Assembly: GCA_018817645.1 (NCBI GenBank)
Contig: JAHITK010000006.1
Location: 1-48,589, forward strand
Length of the DNA: 48,589 bases
Origin: Patescibacteria group bacterium
GTDB taxonomy: Bacteria; Patescibacteriota; Minisyncoccia; Minisyncoccales; PEYH01
Direction: 5' to 3'
Part shown: positions 16,601 to 23,968 of the stretch, piece by piece
Layout of the letters: every line of letters begins with the position of its first letter
How positions within the stretch are numbered: position 1 is the first letter of the stretch
Program-made: the position numbers and the translations under genes
Notes under the pieces: model-generated
The model's database searches: none
Seen by the model: only the letters and a program-made list of their open reading frames with translations
What the model was told of the DNA's origin: nothing

Positions 16601-19527
16601 TTTTGCCAATCAGGATCATCTACGCTGGGTTTTCCAGGGTCTTCTGACAAAAACCATTCTGATCCCTCTTCGGTGCTAGAGGCCGAGACAGTCACTCCTA
16701 CAATTCTTTGATTGGTGTAAAATTCTGAATATGTGTCTATGTCAAACAAAGAAATATTCGGGCTTTCAATTGCAGTGTCAATAGCCCAAGCGTATTCAGC
16801 AGGAGTGAGATCGGTATTTAAAAATAAATCTGTTGCTTTGGATAAAAATTTATGTTGACCGTTATATAAACCCGGATACACTTTTGGAGACTCGCAGGAT
16901 TCCCAATCTTGACTATCTAATTTACATTCAAAACTACAATTTTCCTCATTCGCATGGAAGATAAAAATAGCTTGGGTCTGATTGGTTAAAAGGGGTGGGC
17001 CGGAAGTGATCTCGGTTTCAGGGGAGGTGTCGTCAATTTCTTTCAGAATATCCTCCAAAACCGGCTCTATAAAACTCTTGTTTTTTGATTTAGACGTAGG
17101 CTCCTGAATCTCAAAATCCTCACTATTGTTATCAGTGTCTTGATAGCCCCCCGAACCAATCGCCTTTCTTCCTAAGGATTGATAGAAGATAGAATGGGGA
17201 TAAGGCGTTCTTGCGCCAGTAAAACCAAGCCCGTCAAGCCATTCCCCAACCATATCTCTGCTTTTCGGATTATCGCCAAAGGCCTGGCCCTCAACAAACG
17301 GACTGTTATGACCTGTGCCCCAAGCTACAGCGTCAATGATGTTTTGACCCTGGTCAAGCAAGGCAACACTTTCGTCCTGGATGAGATAAGAAGTACTGAA
17401 AGTATCGGCCCCGACTGAAGAGGGATAATTCTCATCTTTGGAACCGGCCCATAAGAAATAACCTTCCCCAGGGATAGCACTTCCTCCGGGGAAAATCCGG
17501 ATTGAGGACTCTGCCCCATTTTGATTCCTCTTTCTTAAACGCCAACCACTAATATCTACGCTACTGCTTGAAGGGTTATAGAGTTCAATAAAGTCCTGAC
17601 CTTTTGTTTCTCCCTCAATCTGAACCTCGCTAATTAGAATCTTTGGAGAAGGGATTGATGAATGTCCGCCACTGCCGGAACCTCCACTTCCTCCGCTGCT
17701 TCCGCTTGCGCTGCCAGCTCCAGTATCCCCGATGGCGCCAGAATTTAAAAAGCTGCCTGTTTGCTCTTGCGCAAACAATCCTATCTCCCCCTTAGAATTC
17801 GTGGGCGAAGGCGACTCGTTGAGCGAAAAATCCGCGGCATTATTATTAGTGTCAATATGATTAGAACGCTCTAAACTCTTATTGGTTTCAAGTCCTTTTT
17901 GTAATATCTTTCCCTGCGCCTCTACGGCCGATTGAGGCGCGGACTGCTCCGGTTTTCCCCAACTCACTTTATCTAAAATATTTCCCTCATTGTCTGAAAC
18001 AATAACCCCGCTCACGCTGCTTAATTGAGCGCTGAAAACCGCGTCCCCTTGAACTTTTTTATTATCAATTATTAATTCTCCGCCGATTAAAAGAAAATAC
18101 CCTTTGGCAGGGATGATATTTTTATTCCAAGTAATTTTCTTTTTTGTTATATTATTGCTTGAATTGACCAACTGAAGTTGAAAATTGGCGTCGCTTAATT
18201 CAATCGGCGCATTGTTAGGGTTATAAATTTCAATAAATTCATTTTGGGCTTTATTAAGACCGGCGCAAACCTCGTTTATCAAAATATTCTGCCCGGTTTG
18301 TTGGTCTTGTCCGGGATCAAATTCTGCTGTTCCCGAAGATATCCCTCCTCCGACCTGTAAAAGATTTATTCTCTCTCCCAACGCATCTAATTGTTCCTGC
18401 AAGGACTCTATTTTTTCCATAAAAGCCAACAAATCATCCTCTGTAACTATGTCTTGCGCCTGTTCTTCCAATGCATTGTATTCGGCTTGACTAAGAAATG
18501 ATTTAAATGCGCGAAATTGTTCTAAGATATTGGCAATAAATTGGCCTAAGGCGCTGTCCGCGGACATGTCCAATGTCCCATCTTGATTATTTTCTATATC
18601 AGGAACATCTACCACTGAAGCTCCCGAGAAAAAATCGCCTATTCTTCCGAAAAAATTCTTTATTGTATCCCCGAGTTTTTCAAAAAATCCTTTTTCGTGA
18701 AAATCAAAATAAGGGACATTGTCCGGAAATTCAAGTTGAATATTGGGCTGAGATTTCCAAGAATAACTGTGGGTAATTTCACTCTGCCAGTAGCCAGCGC
18801 GCTCTCTATCCATTTCTCCGCGTATTGTCAAAACAAAAGGGGCGATCTTTTTGCCCTGCGCATAATCAGTAGAGTAATTCCAGCCAGTTCCCAATAAAGA
18901 TCCCCAGGAGCCTCGCGACTCCGGCGCTCCTATTGGCTCGGAAGAAAAAATTTTGATTACTGCCTCGCCTTGATTATCTGTTTCTGGATAATAAAAAATA
19001 ATATATTGAAACTGCTGTTTTTCTTTTTTGCCCTGAAAATTATTATAAGAAAAATCCAAATTCCCGGTGGCTACCTTGACCTCGTTCTCTTTTAACCACT
19101 GGCCAAGATAATTGACCGCTTGTTCAACGGTCAATTTTTCAATTTCTTTTATAACCTCTCCAATACTCTGGGTAAAAAATACTTTGCCAACCTTATATCC
19201 TAATTTGGCAATCTCTATTCCTACTTCTTTCGGACCCTCTATTAATAAATAATCTCTTATATTGTCCCTAACTGACTTTCGGACAATCATAGAGGCCGCT
19301 TCCTTTTCTGCACTGGCTACTGAAACCACTGATTCTATCCAAGTATCGGTTAATACTTGTGGAATGGTCCGTAAAATATTCTTTGCGTCTGTATTATTAA
19401 TATATATAAATTTATCTAAATCTTCGACGCTAAAATCATTATTACTTACCGCACTAACAGAGCCGACTCCTAATGTAAAAAGCCGTAACAGAATTAGTAA
19501 AAACAATAAAAAGATGGGCCTTCTCAT
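13687..19527 (-). CDS. Giant secreted protein with three lamin-tail domains and glycine-rich C-terminal repeats
   Basis: This 1946-residue protein has an N-terminal signal peptide or anchor (about 1-26) and an unassigned domain (30-290). A coiled-coil segment (about 365-392, FMEKIESLQEQLDALGERIN) comes next. Three lamin-tail domains are recognised by I-L-I-x-E-V ... E-F-I-E-I/L-Y-N-P (about 415, 635 and 1205). Between them lies a region with ITSGPPLLTNQTQAIFIF and ENCSFECKLD, as in bacterial Ig-like adhesion domains. SDLDNDGIIDEYDP (about 1385) resembles a calcium-binding thrombospondin-type-3 motif. The last 500 residues contain Gly-rich GGRxAIY repeats. Lamin-tail domains in bacteria usually sit in large extracellular proteins, sometimes with nucleases; no nuclease motif is seen here. 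It follows the 202-aa membrane protein by 10 bases, so they form an operon. I infer an adhesin or surface scaffold. Confidence 0.8.
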   Translation of the reverse strand: MRRPIFLLFLLILLRLFTLGVGSVSAVSNNDFSVEDLDKFIYINNTDAKNILRTIPQVLTDTWIESVVSVASAEKEAASMIVRKSVRDNIRDYLLIEGPKEVGIEIAKLGYKVGKVFFTQSIGEVIKEIEKLTVEQAVNYLGQWLKENEVKVATGNLDFSYNNFQGKKEKQQFQYIIFYYPETDNQGEAVIKIFSSEPIGAPESRGSWGSLLGTGWNYSTDYAQGKKIAPFVLTIRGEMDRERAGYWQSEITHSYSWKSQPNIQLEFPDNVPYFDFHEKGFFEKLGDTIKNFFGRIGDFFSGASVVDVPDIENNQDGTLDMSADSALGQFIANILEQFRAFKSFLSQAEYNALEEQAQDIVTEDDLLAFMEKIESLQEQLDALGERINLLQVGGGISSGTAEFDPGQDQQTGQNILINEVCAGLNKAQNEFIEIYNPNNAPIELSDANFQLQLVNSSNNITKKKITWNKNIIPAKGYFLLIGGELIIDNKKVQGDAVFSAQLSSVSGVIVSDNEGNILDKVSWGKPEQSAPQSAVEAQGKILQKGLETNKSLERSNHIDTNNNAADFSLNESPSPTNSKGEIGLFAQEQTGSFLNSGAIGDTGAGSASGSSGGSGGSGSGGHSSIPSPKILISEVQIEGETKGQDFIELYNPSSSSVDISGWRLRKRNQNGAESSIRIFPGGSAIPGEGYFLWAGSKDENYPSSVGADTFSTSYLIQDESVALLDQGQNIIDAVAWGTGHNSPFVEGQAFGDNPKSRDMVGEWLDGLGFTGARTPYPHSIFYQSLGRKAIGSGGYQDTDNNSEDFEIQEPTSKSKNKSFIEPVLEDILKEIDDTSPETEITSGPPLLTNQTQAIFIFHANEENCSFECKLDSQDWESCESPKVYPGLYNGQHKFLSKATDLFLNTDLTPAEYAWAIDTAIESPNISLFDIDTYSEFYTNQRIVGVTVSASSTEEGSEWFLSEDPGKPSVDDPDWQNEKPEIFALSEADGSKTVYVWSKDMAGNISPLGNSSSIILDTLAPLSQVLELDVSQSSANFIVTWSGSDESGIADYDIQFKDGLAGSWQDWQIAVQGTSADFSGADSHAYYFRSRAVDLAGNIEAWSEAEEGDTFSYVNLSGPPLPEIISPNDGDSFSPSDDVDSEAGGVQILIEGTARSGDIIILDSQEILVDENNEWQITVTLVSGQNTINIRAQDADGDQSGLVTIILTLTESLEENVFAQDLIISEVRSAGSEEFVELYNPLEQEFSLSGFYFSYFSAGRDWNNPFLNKEFPTSTSIIQAKEYFLVGMGDYSEEESDWKPYQTHLSDEAGAAAVFSCNPGQATTTQAAIDCKIDALGWGEPLVFETQAATSSSDKSLARKLSPDRDGYLRYIDTNDNSNDFEEQEPSPKQRNFSLYSDLDNDGIIDEYDPLTEISQDIALSAGEYVFKDLVILEGINLFVNSDISLEPFKGVKIIADNITIDNSAGILADGNGYLSDQGPGVSFASQTGASHGGIGGRNGGDPRLFIYGDLEFPADLGSGALGNPEVPGFSTYRRGGAGGGAIILDVQGELLNNGLISANGEDGLLHSFGGPASTGAGSGGSVYITTSVLSGTGIIRANGGGSSSGSGAGGGGRVAIYYDANNFTGNIQAFGGEDADNVVNGGPGTVFMSQGETGNLVIDNNGRNGAIILSNDSYIFSDIAIKGGANFYLPNQLSCANLDVQDSVTLIASDDTAINIGDTFGLSQSQLVGQNQKIVTMEGNNITLEDSEITANILIQSNSLAIDSGSAISSAGLGYLAEEGPGAGIIAYGGSYGGLGGRNYPSSGFGQPYGDEQMPDDFGSGGGNSTETRKGGNGGGKIKITIAGEIIINGVISSNGDNGIPHTSGYPASGAGSGGTIYLSAGAIEGAGTISANGGSASSISGGGGGGRIAIYGNMGGFTGVIAALGGANSDNASYSGKDGTVFLSP

Positions 19528-19537
19528 GCTCTCTTTT

Positions 19538-20146
19538 TTAATATATAAAAATGTTATCTAAAAATTTATCAAAAAACTCTGAGCATTTTCCCTCTTCATC
19601 TGGCAAAAATACAGTATCCAATCTATATATCATTTCACCTTTGGGGATTTCTATACCAACTATCTTGCCCCAGCCCTTCTTATCAAAAATTGTTCTTAGA
19701 GATTGATGCCCGCTTATCCCCAAAACATCATATCTCCCAGATATTGAAGCAGAATATTTCTCAGGATCTTGGATACTATTTCTTACTATATCTGCTGTGG
19801 TTTTATCATATTCTATCCAAATACTAAATCCACAACCTGTAGCGAGAAATCCAGCCTCATCAGTCGTGAGGTCTGGACTATTAAAATTCACAATCCACTC
19901 GTCAGGACCTATTTCCCTTTTTTCTACTTCCCATCCTGCCGGCGCTTTGAGATTTATTCCGGCATGCTTGTTTTCCACGATCTTTCCGTCTGGCCCGTCT
20001 TTTATGACATAATATTTGGGCGCTTCAAATTTAACGCCCGGCGTCACTCTTTCGGTGTCCTCGCTTAATCCTAACCATAATAAAACACCTACTATTACCA
20101 AAACAAAAAAACCTAACACGAGAAAGAAATAAAATTTCTTCTTCAT
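19538..20146 (-). CDS. Membrane-anchored extracytoplasmic protein of unknown function
   Basis: The track starts this frame at a TTG inside REP copy C. I prefer the internal ATG (MKKKFYFFLVLGFFVLVIVG) at 20146, giving 202 residues. One N-terminal hydrophobic helix (5-26) anchors the protein. The remainder is a compact domain beginning with NLKAPAGWEVEK and containing GFSIWIEYD and GISGHQSLRTIF. The AGWEV-type start resembles PsbP-like or lipoprotein domains that bind surface partners, but the match is too weak to assign a family. Two Cys (ATGCGF and GKCSEF) could form a disulfide. It precedes the giant lamin-tail protein by 10 bases and is probably co-transcribed with it. Confidence 0.65.
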   Translation of the reverse strand: MKKKFYFFLVLGFFVLVIVGVLLWLGLSEDTERVTPGVKFEAPKYYVIKDGPDGKIVENKHAGINLKAPAGWEVEKREIGPDEWIVNFNSPDLTTDEAGFLATGCGFSIWIEYDKTTADIVRNSIQDPEKYSASISGRYDVLGISGHQSLRTIFDKKGWGKIVGIEIPKGEMIYRLDTVFLPDEEGKCSEFFDKFLDNIFIY

Positions 20147-20221
20147 AATTTTAGTAAAAATAAAAATATTTGAAGATTGTAGAACATTTTTAAAATTAAA
20201 CCAAACAAAAATAACAAAATA

Positions 20222-20333
20222 CCTGTGGAAAACTTTCCCCAAAAAATTACGAGGCCGGGCCTCGTAGTGAGAATCCTTATATCTGGCGTGGGTTCCGACG
20301 TTTTACGAAAATTACGAGGCCCGGCCTCGTAAT
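20222..20333. repeat. REP pair copy C (3' side of the RAYT gene)
   Basis: CTGTGGAAAACTTTCCCC precedes palindrome 1 (20249-20265) and palindrome 2 (20314-20330, centre inverted). The spacer is identical to that of copy A 10 kb away. It lies 90 bases beyond the stop of the REP-associated transposase gene, and copy D lies on the other side. Confidence 0.9.
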
Positions 20334-20362
20334 TCTGAAAATCGACTAAATTTTGGACTCAA

Positions 20363-20393
20363 AACTGCTCTAAACTGCTCTAAACTGCTCTAA
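20363..20393. repeat. 10-bp tandem repeat (taaactgctc) x3
   Basis: Three consecutive copies of taaactgctc (the first starts aaaactgctc) lie between REP copy C and the transposase stop codon. No gene is present. It may be replication slippage or a transposase binding array. Confidence 0.7.
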
Positions 20394-20421
20394 AAAATAT
20401 TAAAAAATAAATCATTCCAAA

Positions 20422-21129
20422 TCATTCTAAAAAATCTGTTTTATCTATTCCTTTAGAATAAATGCTTGATTTGGATAATATCCAAGAGTTTATTTCGTTC
20501 TTAATTTCTTGTTTTCCGTTAAATAACTTCGCAAAAAAATCTTTTTTAATCAATGAAGGAAAATTATCTTTCCCTAAATAATCCTGATAACTGGACCAGC
20601 GATATTCGCTCCCTAAAAATTGAATGGCCTTCTGGGGATTAAGAACTTTCCATTCTTTCCACTGCGGCTCAACGAGTTCTATCGGATTTGTGTTTATATA
20701 AACAAAATTATTTTTAAGCTGCGTTTCTGTCTGGATAAGTTTAGCTCTAAACCGTCCCTCAAAAAGAGATCCTGTTCTTTGATATTTTTTATTAAAAAAA
20801 TACGCATATCCGCCGAGTTTCCTTGTATATTTCGTAATGCCATTTTCTGTGATTTGCCGAATAAGAAGATGAAAATGGTTGCCCATTAAAGCAAATGCGT
20901 GAATTTCGACCAAGGGATTCTTGGGCTGATAAGACATCACCAGCTCTTTTTGTCGCTTCCAAAAAGCGCGGGATTGCCACGGCGAAGGCGCTGTATCGTT
21001 AAAAACTAACAAACTATTAATAAAACGAAGGCGATCTTCATCGTCTAAGAATATTTTACGCTTATCATTTCCGCGCTCTATAATATGGTAGAATTCACCA
21101 TTGATTAATTCGGTTTTTCTTTTTGGCAC
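20422..21129 (-). CDS. rayT: REP-associated tyrosine transposase (RAYT, TnpA-REP / Y1_Tnp family)
   Basis: This 235-residue protein belongs to the HUH single-strand transposases (Y1_Tnp, IS200/IS605-related). It has GEFYHIIERGNDKRKIFLDD at residues 11-30, the metal-binding HUH motif in LMGNHFHLLIRQ (about residues 82-93), and a catalytic tyrosine candidate in RKLGGYAYFFNKKYQRTGSL (about 104-123), followed by FEGRFRAKLI. RAYTs nick at REP palindromes and are thought to spread them. Two copies of one palindrome pair flank this gene, at 20222-20333 and 21176-21309, and five more occur in the window, which strongly supports the assignment. The start is a GTG without a clear Shine-Dalgarno. The gene looks intact, so the element could be active. 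Confidence 0.92.
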   Translation of the reverse strand: MPKRKTELINGEFYHIIERGNDKRKIFLDDEDRLRFINSLLVFNDTAPSPWQSRAFWKRQKELVMSYQPKNPLVEIHAFALMGNHFHLLIRQITENGITKYTRKLGGYAYFFNKKYQRTGSLFEGRFRAKLIQTETQLKNNFVYINTNPIELVEPQWKEWKVLNPQKAIQFLGSEYRWSSYQDYLGKDNFPSLIKKDFFAKLFNGKQEIKNEINSWILSKSSIYSKGIDKTDFLE

Positions 21130-21175
21130 ATATTTATAATAACTTATAACAAAAACTTTTTAAGGGTTAACACCC

Positions 21176-21309
21176 TGTGGAAAACTTTTATCTATATCCG
21201 TCTCGAGCGGCCCCCAAAAAATTACGAGGCCGGGCCTCGTAGTGAGAATCCTTATATCTGACATGGGTTTTCGGCGATAGCAGAAATTACGAGGCCGGGC
21301 CTCGTAATT
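21176..21309. repeat. REP pair copy D (5' side of the RAYT gene)
   Basis: TGTGGAAAACTTTT is separated from CCCAAAAAATT by about 24 bases (including tctcgagcgg) not present in copies A and C. Palindromes lie at 21224-21240 and 21289-21305; both have the same central G, unlike copies A, B, C and E, where the second is inverted. The spacer is a diverged member of the A/C subfamily. Confidence 0.9.
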
Positions 21310-21345
21310 TCTGTCTCTTAATTCTGTTTATTGCAATCTGAATAA

Positions 21346-21608
21346 AATAGGGTTATAAAAAATAACGGGGCGTTTTGGCTCCAAAACTTGCAAGGAGGTG
21401 ATCGCCGCAATGAAGCGAGCGCTATAGTTCTGTAGTGCCTCGTTACGGTGTACATCGTTATCCTCTCGGGACGCAAAAGAGGATAGCGTCCCTTTTGTCC
21501 AAGGGACCCCTTTGGTCGGACAACACAGGACAACCGCACAAACATAGCACTCTCGGGTAAAACCCAGACATCAACAAGGCGGACCTTTCCAAGGCCCGCC
21601 TTTCCCGT
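21346..21608 (-). ncRNA. Candidate structured RNA with an anti-Shine-Dalgarno-like tail
   Basis: There is no convincing ORF here. On the minus strand a -35-like GTGTCA (21637-21642), 16 bases, TATTAT (21615-21620) could start a transcript. Its 3' part contains GATCACCTCCTT, identical to the conserved 16S rRNA 3' tail, followed by a GTTTTG/CAAAAC hairpin and TTATTTTTTAT. The centre holds GGGACGC-TATCCTCT-ttt-GCGTCCC-g-AGAGGATA. These are two stems of 7 and 8 bp that cross each other, so they are either a pseudoknot or alternative folds. A further hairpin (aaggcgg/ccgcctt) lies near 21577-21605. The strand is uncertain: on the + strand the same 12-mer would be a perfect Shine-Dalgarno before a 5-codon ORF (MKRAL). 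Confidence 0.4.
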
Positions 21609-21635
21609 TTCAAGATAATATAACCGAGATTGCCA

Positions 21636-21664
21636 TTGACACGGATTAAATATAGTGTTATCAT
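21636..21664 (+). promoter_or_regulatory. Consensus sigma-70 promoter of the small membrane protein
   Basis: TTGACA (21636-21641), 17 bases, TATCAT (21659-21664) lie about 30 bases before the Shine-Dalgarno of the 21696 gene. The -35 overlaps the weaker -35-like hexamer proposed for the minus-strand RNA, so the two could exclude each other. Confidence 0.75.
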
Positions 21665-21695
21665 ATTATTACTTTGCTGAAGTTAAGGAGGGCAT

Positions 21696-21929
21696 ATGAA
21701 TACTCTACGCGAAGTCCTAAAAAAGGACTGGCCTATGATCGGATGGAAGAGGGCAGCCAAGATTTCTGTCCTCTGTGTCGTGATGGCGTGCGGGATAATC
21801 CTGGGCGGATTCCCGGGAACCAAACTCTTGGAAGTTCTGGGTTTGGGCTGCGGTTTAGGCGCTGGATTTACTTTGATTGCTTTTGCTACTGCCATCTGGC
21901 GCATCCACCGCCAAACAGAATCGCCATAA
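21696..21929 (+). CDS. Small membrane protein with strong ribosome binding site
   Basis: This 77-residue protein is one of the few + strand genes. It has a consensus promoter, AAGGAGG six bases before the ATG, and a hairpin terminator after the stop, so it is an independent and probably well-expressed unit. Two hydrophobic helices (about residues 20-37, AAKISVLCVVMACGIILG, and 45-68) are separated by a Gly-rich turn (GFPGTKLLEVLGLG). The N-terminus is basic and amphipathic. I do not recognise a family. Candidates are a holin-like or toxin-like small membrane protein or a regulator of a membrane enzyme, but nothing in the sequence decides between them. It lies between the RAYT/REP block and the lipid genes. 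Confidence 0.75.
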   Translation: MNTLREVLKKDWPMIGWKRAAKISVLCVVMACGIILGGFPGTKLLEVLGLGCGLGAGFTLIAFATAIWRIHRQTESP

Positions 21930-21938
21930 AGACGAGGC

Positions 21939-21977
21939 AAAGGAAAAGGAGAAACACAACTTCTCCTTTTTCCTTTT
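21939..21977 (+). terminator. Terminator of the small membrane protein gene
   Basis: The stem aaaggaaaaggagaa pairs with ttctcctttttcctttt around a seven-base loop, ending in a T-rich run just beyond the stop codon. Confidence 0.75.
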
Positions 21978-22011
21978 CTGGATTAAAAACCAAACGGAGT
22001 ATCAAAAACCC

Positions 22012-22141
22012 TCTGGATAACTTTTATTTATACCCGCCCCGGTCGGGCCAAAAAATTACGAGGCCGGGCCTCGTAGTGAGAATCCGTTGATTTGACGCGG
22101 TTTCCGCCAAATGCAAAAATTACGAGGCCCGGCCTCGTAAT
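22012..22141. repeat. REP pair copy E (BIME-like element)
   Basis: TCTGGATAACTTTT is followed by an extra small palindrome (cccgccccggtcgggcc) and then palindromes at 22058-22074 and 22122-22138. The spacer differs from copy B by about one base, although the copies are 9.5 kb apart, which suggests recent duplication or gene conversion. Confidence 0.9.
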
Positions 22142-22149
22142 GACCTCAT

Positions 22150-22199
22150 AATAATAAAAGCCAAAGGGTTAGGAGATAGATTGCTCTACCCAACCCTCT
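22150..22199 (-). terminator. Terminator overlapping the 3' end of the hydrolase gene
   Basis: On the minus strand AGCCAGAGGGTT pairs with AACCCTTTGGCT (one mismatch), followed by TTTTATTATT. The left arm includes the last codons of the hydrolase gene. Confidence 0.8.
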
Positions 22200-23124
22200 G
22201 GCTCTCAATTTTCTCAAGCCATTTTTGAATGGCTTTTATTGCTGTTTGAGTATGCTCCCTGCTCTCAAAAATTATATGAGGAGCGCCGCTTAAAGAAACT
22301 ATTGTCTTGTCGCAGGGATGCCGCTCAAGAAACGCTTCTGCTTGCTGATTGGCTGGAATCAAGTCATTTTCCGACTTGAGAAGCAAAACAGGCACGTTCG
22401 GCGGAAGAATTATTGCTGGAGCATTGATTAAGGATTCTAAACTCTCGATGGTAAAAGATATCACTGTATCCGGGTCTTTCAGGAATCTTGTGATTAGTTT
22501 TCTTGTTTCTTTGAACTGGGTGGTAACGGCCTCGGTGGAAGGAATGCTCCAGTTAACAAAGACAAAAACAGGGATTGGCGGCTTAAATCTGCGCTTCAAT
22601 TCCTCATAATAGCGCCATTGAGGAATCTTTAAAATTCTCGGCTTCACATATTGTCCGATCTCGGCTCCAGAACTGGCAAAACCAGCCTGGAAAATAGCGC
22701 CGTCTAAGACATCACCTTTGTCCTCGGCCAGAAGATAACTGGTGACAATGCCTCCGATAGAGGAACCCAAACCATAAACAATTTCTGGTCGGAATTCCTG
22801 TTTTAACCAGTAAACTGCTCTCTGAAGCTGCTGACAAAGAGTTGTCAGTTCAAAATCGCAGCAACTGCGAAGTTTGTTAAACAGGCCCTTACGATTGCCA
22901 ACTGTGACTCCTCCCCGGCTCTGCCCTATTCCCGGCAAGTCAATAGCGATAAGAGTTGCTTCAAGTTGAACAGCAATTTCTTTCAGTGCCTCTTTGAACC
23001 ATCCTCCGTGGAGGCAAATAGGAGAAAGATAAACAATCAATCTCTTCCCTGCCCCTTGATACAGCCAAGCGCCCAGAGCATCCTGCTCTCCGTCAGTTCT
23101 TATCAAAATCTCTTTTGGCTCCAT
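22186..23124 (-). CDS. Alpha/beta hydrolase
   Basis: The start is placed at the ATG at 23124, eight bases after AAAGGAGG, rather than at the GTG that overlaps this ribosome binding site. The 312-residue product has an alpha/beta-hydrolase fold. The oxyanion region follows LIVYLSPICLHGGW, the nucleophile elbow is GLGSSIGG (G-x-S-x-G form, about residue 125), the acid is probably in LLLKSENDLIP, and the catalytic His in LSGAPHIIF near the C-terminus. No signal peptide is present, so it acts in the cytoplasm. Relatives include esterases, acylglycerol lipases and thioesterases. Next to plsY and the fatty-acid kinase genes, release of fatty acids from an ester is attractive but inferred. It has its own terminator and a likely promoter (TTTACA, 18 bases, TAATAT). 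Confidence 0.85.
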   Translation of the reverse strand: MEPKEILIRTDGEQDALGAWLYQGAGKRLIVYLSPICLHGGWFKEALKEIAVQLEATLIAIDLPGIGQSRGGVTVGNRKGLFNKLRSCCDFELTTLCQQLQRAVYWLKQEFRPEIVYGLGSSIGGIVTSYLLAEDKGDVLDGAIFQAGFASSGAEIGQYVKPRILKIPQWRYYEELKRRFKPPIPVFVFVNWSIPSTEAVTTQFKETRKLITRFLKDPDTVISFTIESLESLINAPAIILPPNVPVLLLKSENDLIPANQQAEAFLERHPCDKTIVSLSGAPHIIFESREHTQTAIKAIQKWLEKIESQRVG

Positions 23125-23183
23125 TCTCTTCACCTCCTTTTCAAAGAACCACTTTTATATTACCGCTTTTACCTTTTTTTTGT

Positions 23184-23218
23184 AAAGAAAAAGAGAGCGC
23201 CGGAAAGCCAGCGCTCTC
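23184..23218 (-). terminator. Terminator of plsY
   Basis: GAGAGCGC pairs with GCGCTCTC around a ten-base loop; on the minus strand the stem is followed by TTTTTCTTT. It separates plsY from the hydrolase gene. Confidence 0.85.
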
Positions 23219-23237
23219 GCATCTCATTTTCCATAAT

Positions 23238-23951
23238 TCAAACTCCAACTGCCAAATCTGACAGATATCTTCTGACTCTGCCCACATGCTTGAGCAGGGC
23301 GATGATAGTGGCTCCAAGGGCTATCCAGAAAAGTTGATGCCCAAAACAGAACCATATTATAGGAAGAGTGCCAGCGATACCGATTATCCTTCCCAAGACC
23401 TGCGAACCAAGCACAGAAAAGGCCTTCTTAAACAATCCTTTGAATCCTGCCTTTCTGGGCATCGGCTCCTTGAACTCCATAGTGGTCATCACAAATTCAG
23501 TGAGCCAAACAGTGGCAATGACAACACCCACTGCCGCGAAACCAGCTCCGGGATTCAAAAACAAGACAGCGCCGAGAAGACAGGCCAGGCCTTTTCCACC
23601 TTTAAAACCGAGAGAAACTGGCCAGTTGTGACCAATGACCACAAAGGCGGCGGCCAAAGCAAACAGCCAAAGGGTCAGAGAGGGGGAGAAGTGTTGAATC
23701 CTGGAAACCCCGAAGGCAATTGCCATAACAACTACTCCTTTCCCGACATCTCCGATTAAGGCCGTAAGCAGAGGCCCAATCTTTTTTGTCGCCCGCCAGA
23801 CATTCATTGCTCCAATGTTGCCGGAGCCCTCTTTGGATAAGTCCTTCCCATGCCTTTTGGCCACCAAATGACTAAAAGGGATGGATCCTATTAGATAGCT
23901 GATACACATAATCGCAACCAAATACACTCCTTCCAAATCTGCCCCTTCCAT
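23238..23951 (-). CDS. plsY: Acyl-phosphate:glycerol-3-phosphate acyltransferase PlsY
   Basis: PlsY moves an acyl group from acyl phosphate to the sn-1 position of glycerol-3-phosphate, the first step of phospholipid synthesis, in the membrane. The 237-residue product has the three family signatures: SYLIGSIPFSHLVAK with GKDLSKEGSGNIGAMNVWR (about residues 18-55), GHNWPVSLGFKGGKGLA (about 106-122) and a Gly-rich later loop. There are about six to seven hydrophobic helices. The start at 23951 follows AAGGAGG by six bases. It is divergent from the fatty-acid kinase operon, whose product feeds PlsY directly, and the two promoters overlap. An insertion of about 25 residues after the fourth helix (EFVMTTMEFKEPMPRKAGFK) makes it somewhat longer than the usual 190-220 residues. 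Confidence 0.93.
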   Translation of the reverse strand: MEGADLEGVYLVAIMCISYLIGSIPFSHLVAKRHGKDLSKEGSGNIGAMNVWRATKKIGPLLTALIGDVGKGVVVMAIAFGVSRIQHFSPSLTLWLFALAAAFVVIGHNWPVSLGFKGGKGLACLLGAVLFLNPGAGFAAVGVVIATVWLTEFVMTTMEFKEPMPRKAGFKGLFKKAFSVLGSQVLGRIIGIAGTLPIIWFCFGHQLFWIALGATIIALLKHVGRVRRYLSDLAVGV

Positions 23952-23968
23952 TTCGGCCTCCTTATAAG

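Noticed and set aside
13687-19527. Secreted nuclease assignment for the lamin-tail protein
   Set aside because: Lamin-tail domains often accompany nucleases, but I found no EndA/NUC, HNH or exo-endo-phosphatase motif in the 1946 residues.
21369-21400. Fragment of 16S rRNA
   Set aside because: Only the 12-base GATCACCTCCTT matches; the bases before it do not match the conserved helix 45 region.
21674-22090. 138-aa + strand ORF overlapping the small membrane protein
   Set aside because: It is a different frame of the 77-aa gene, which has the Shine-Dalgarno and terminator; its end is REP copy E.
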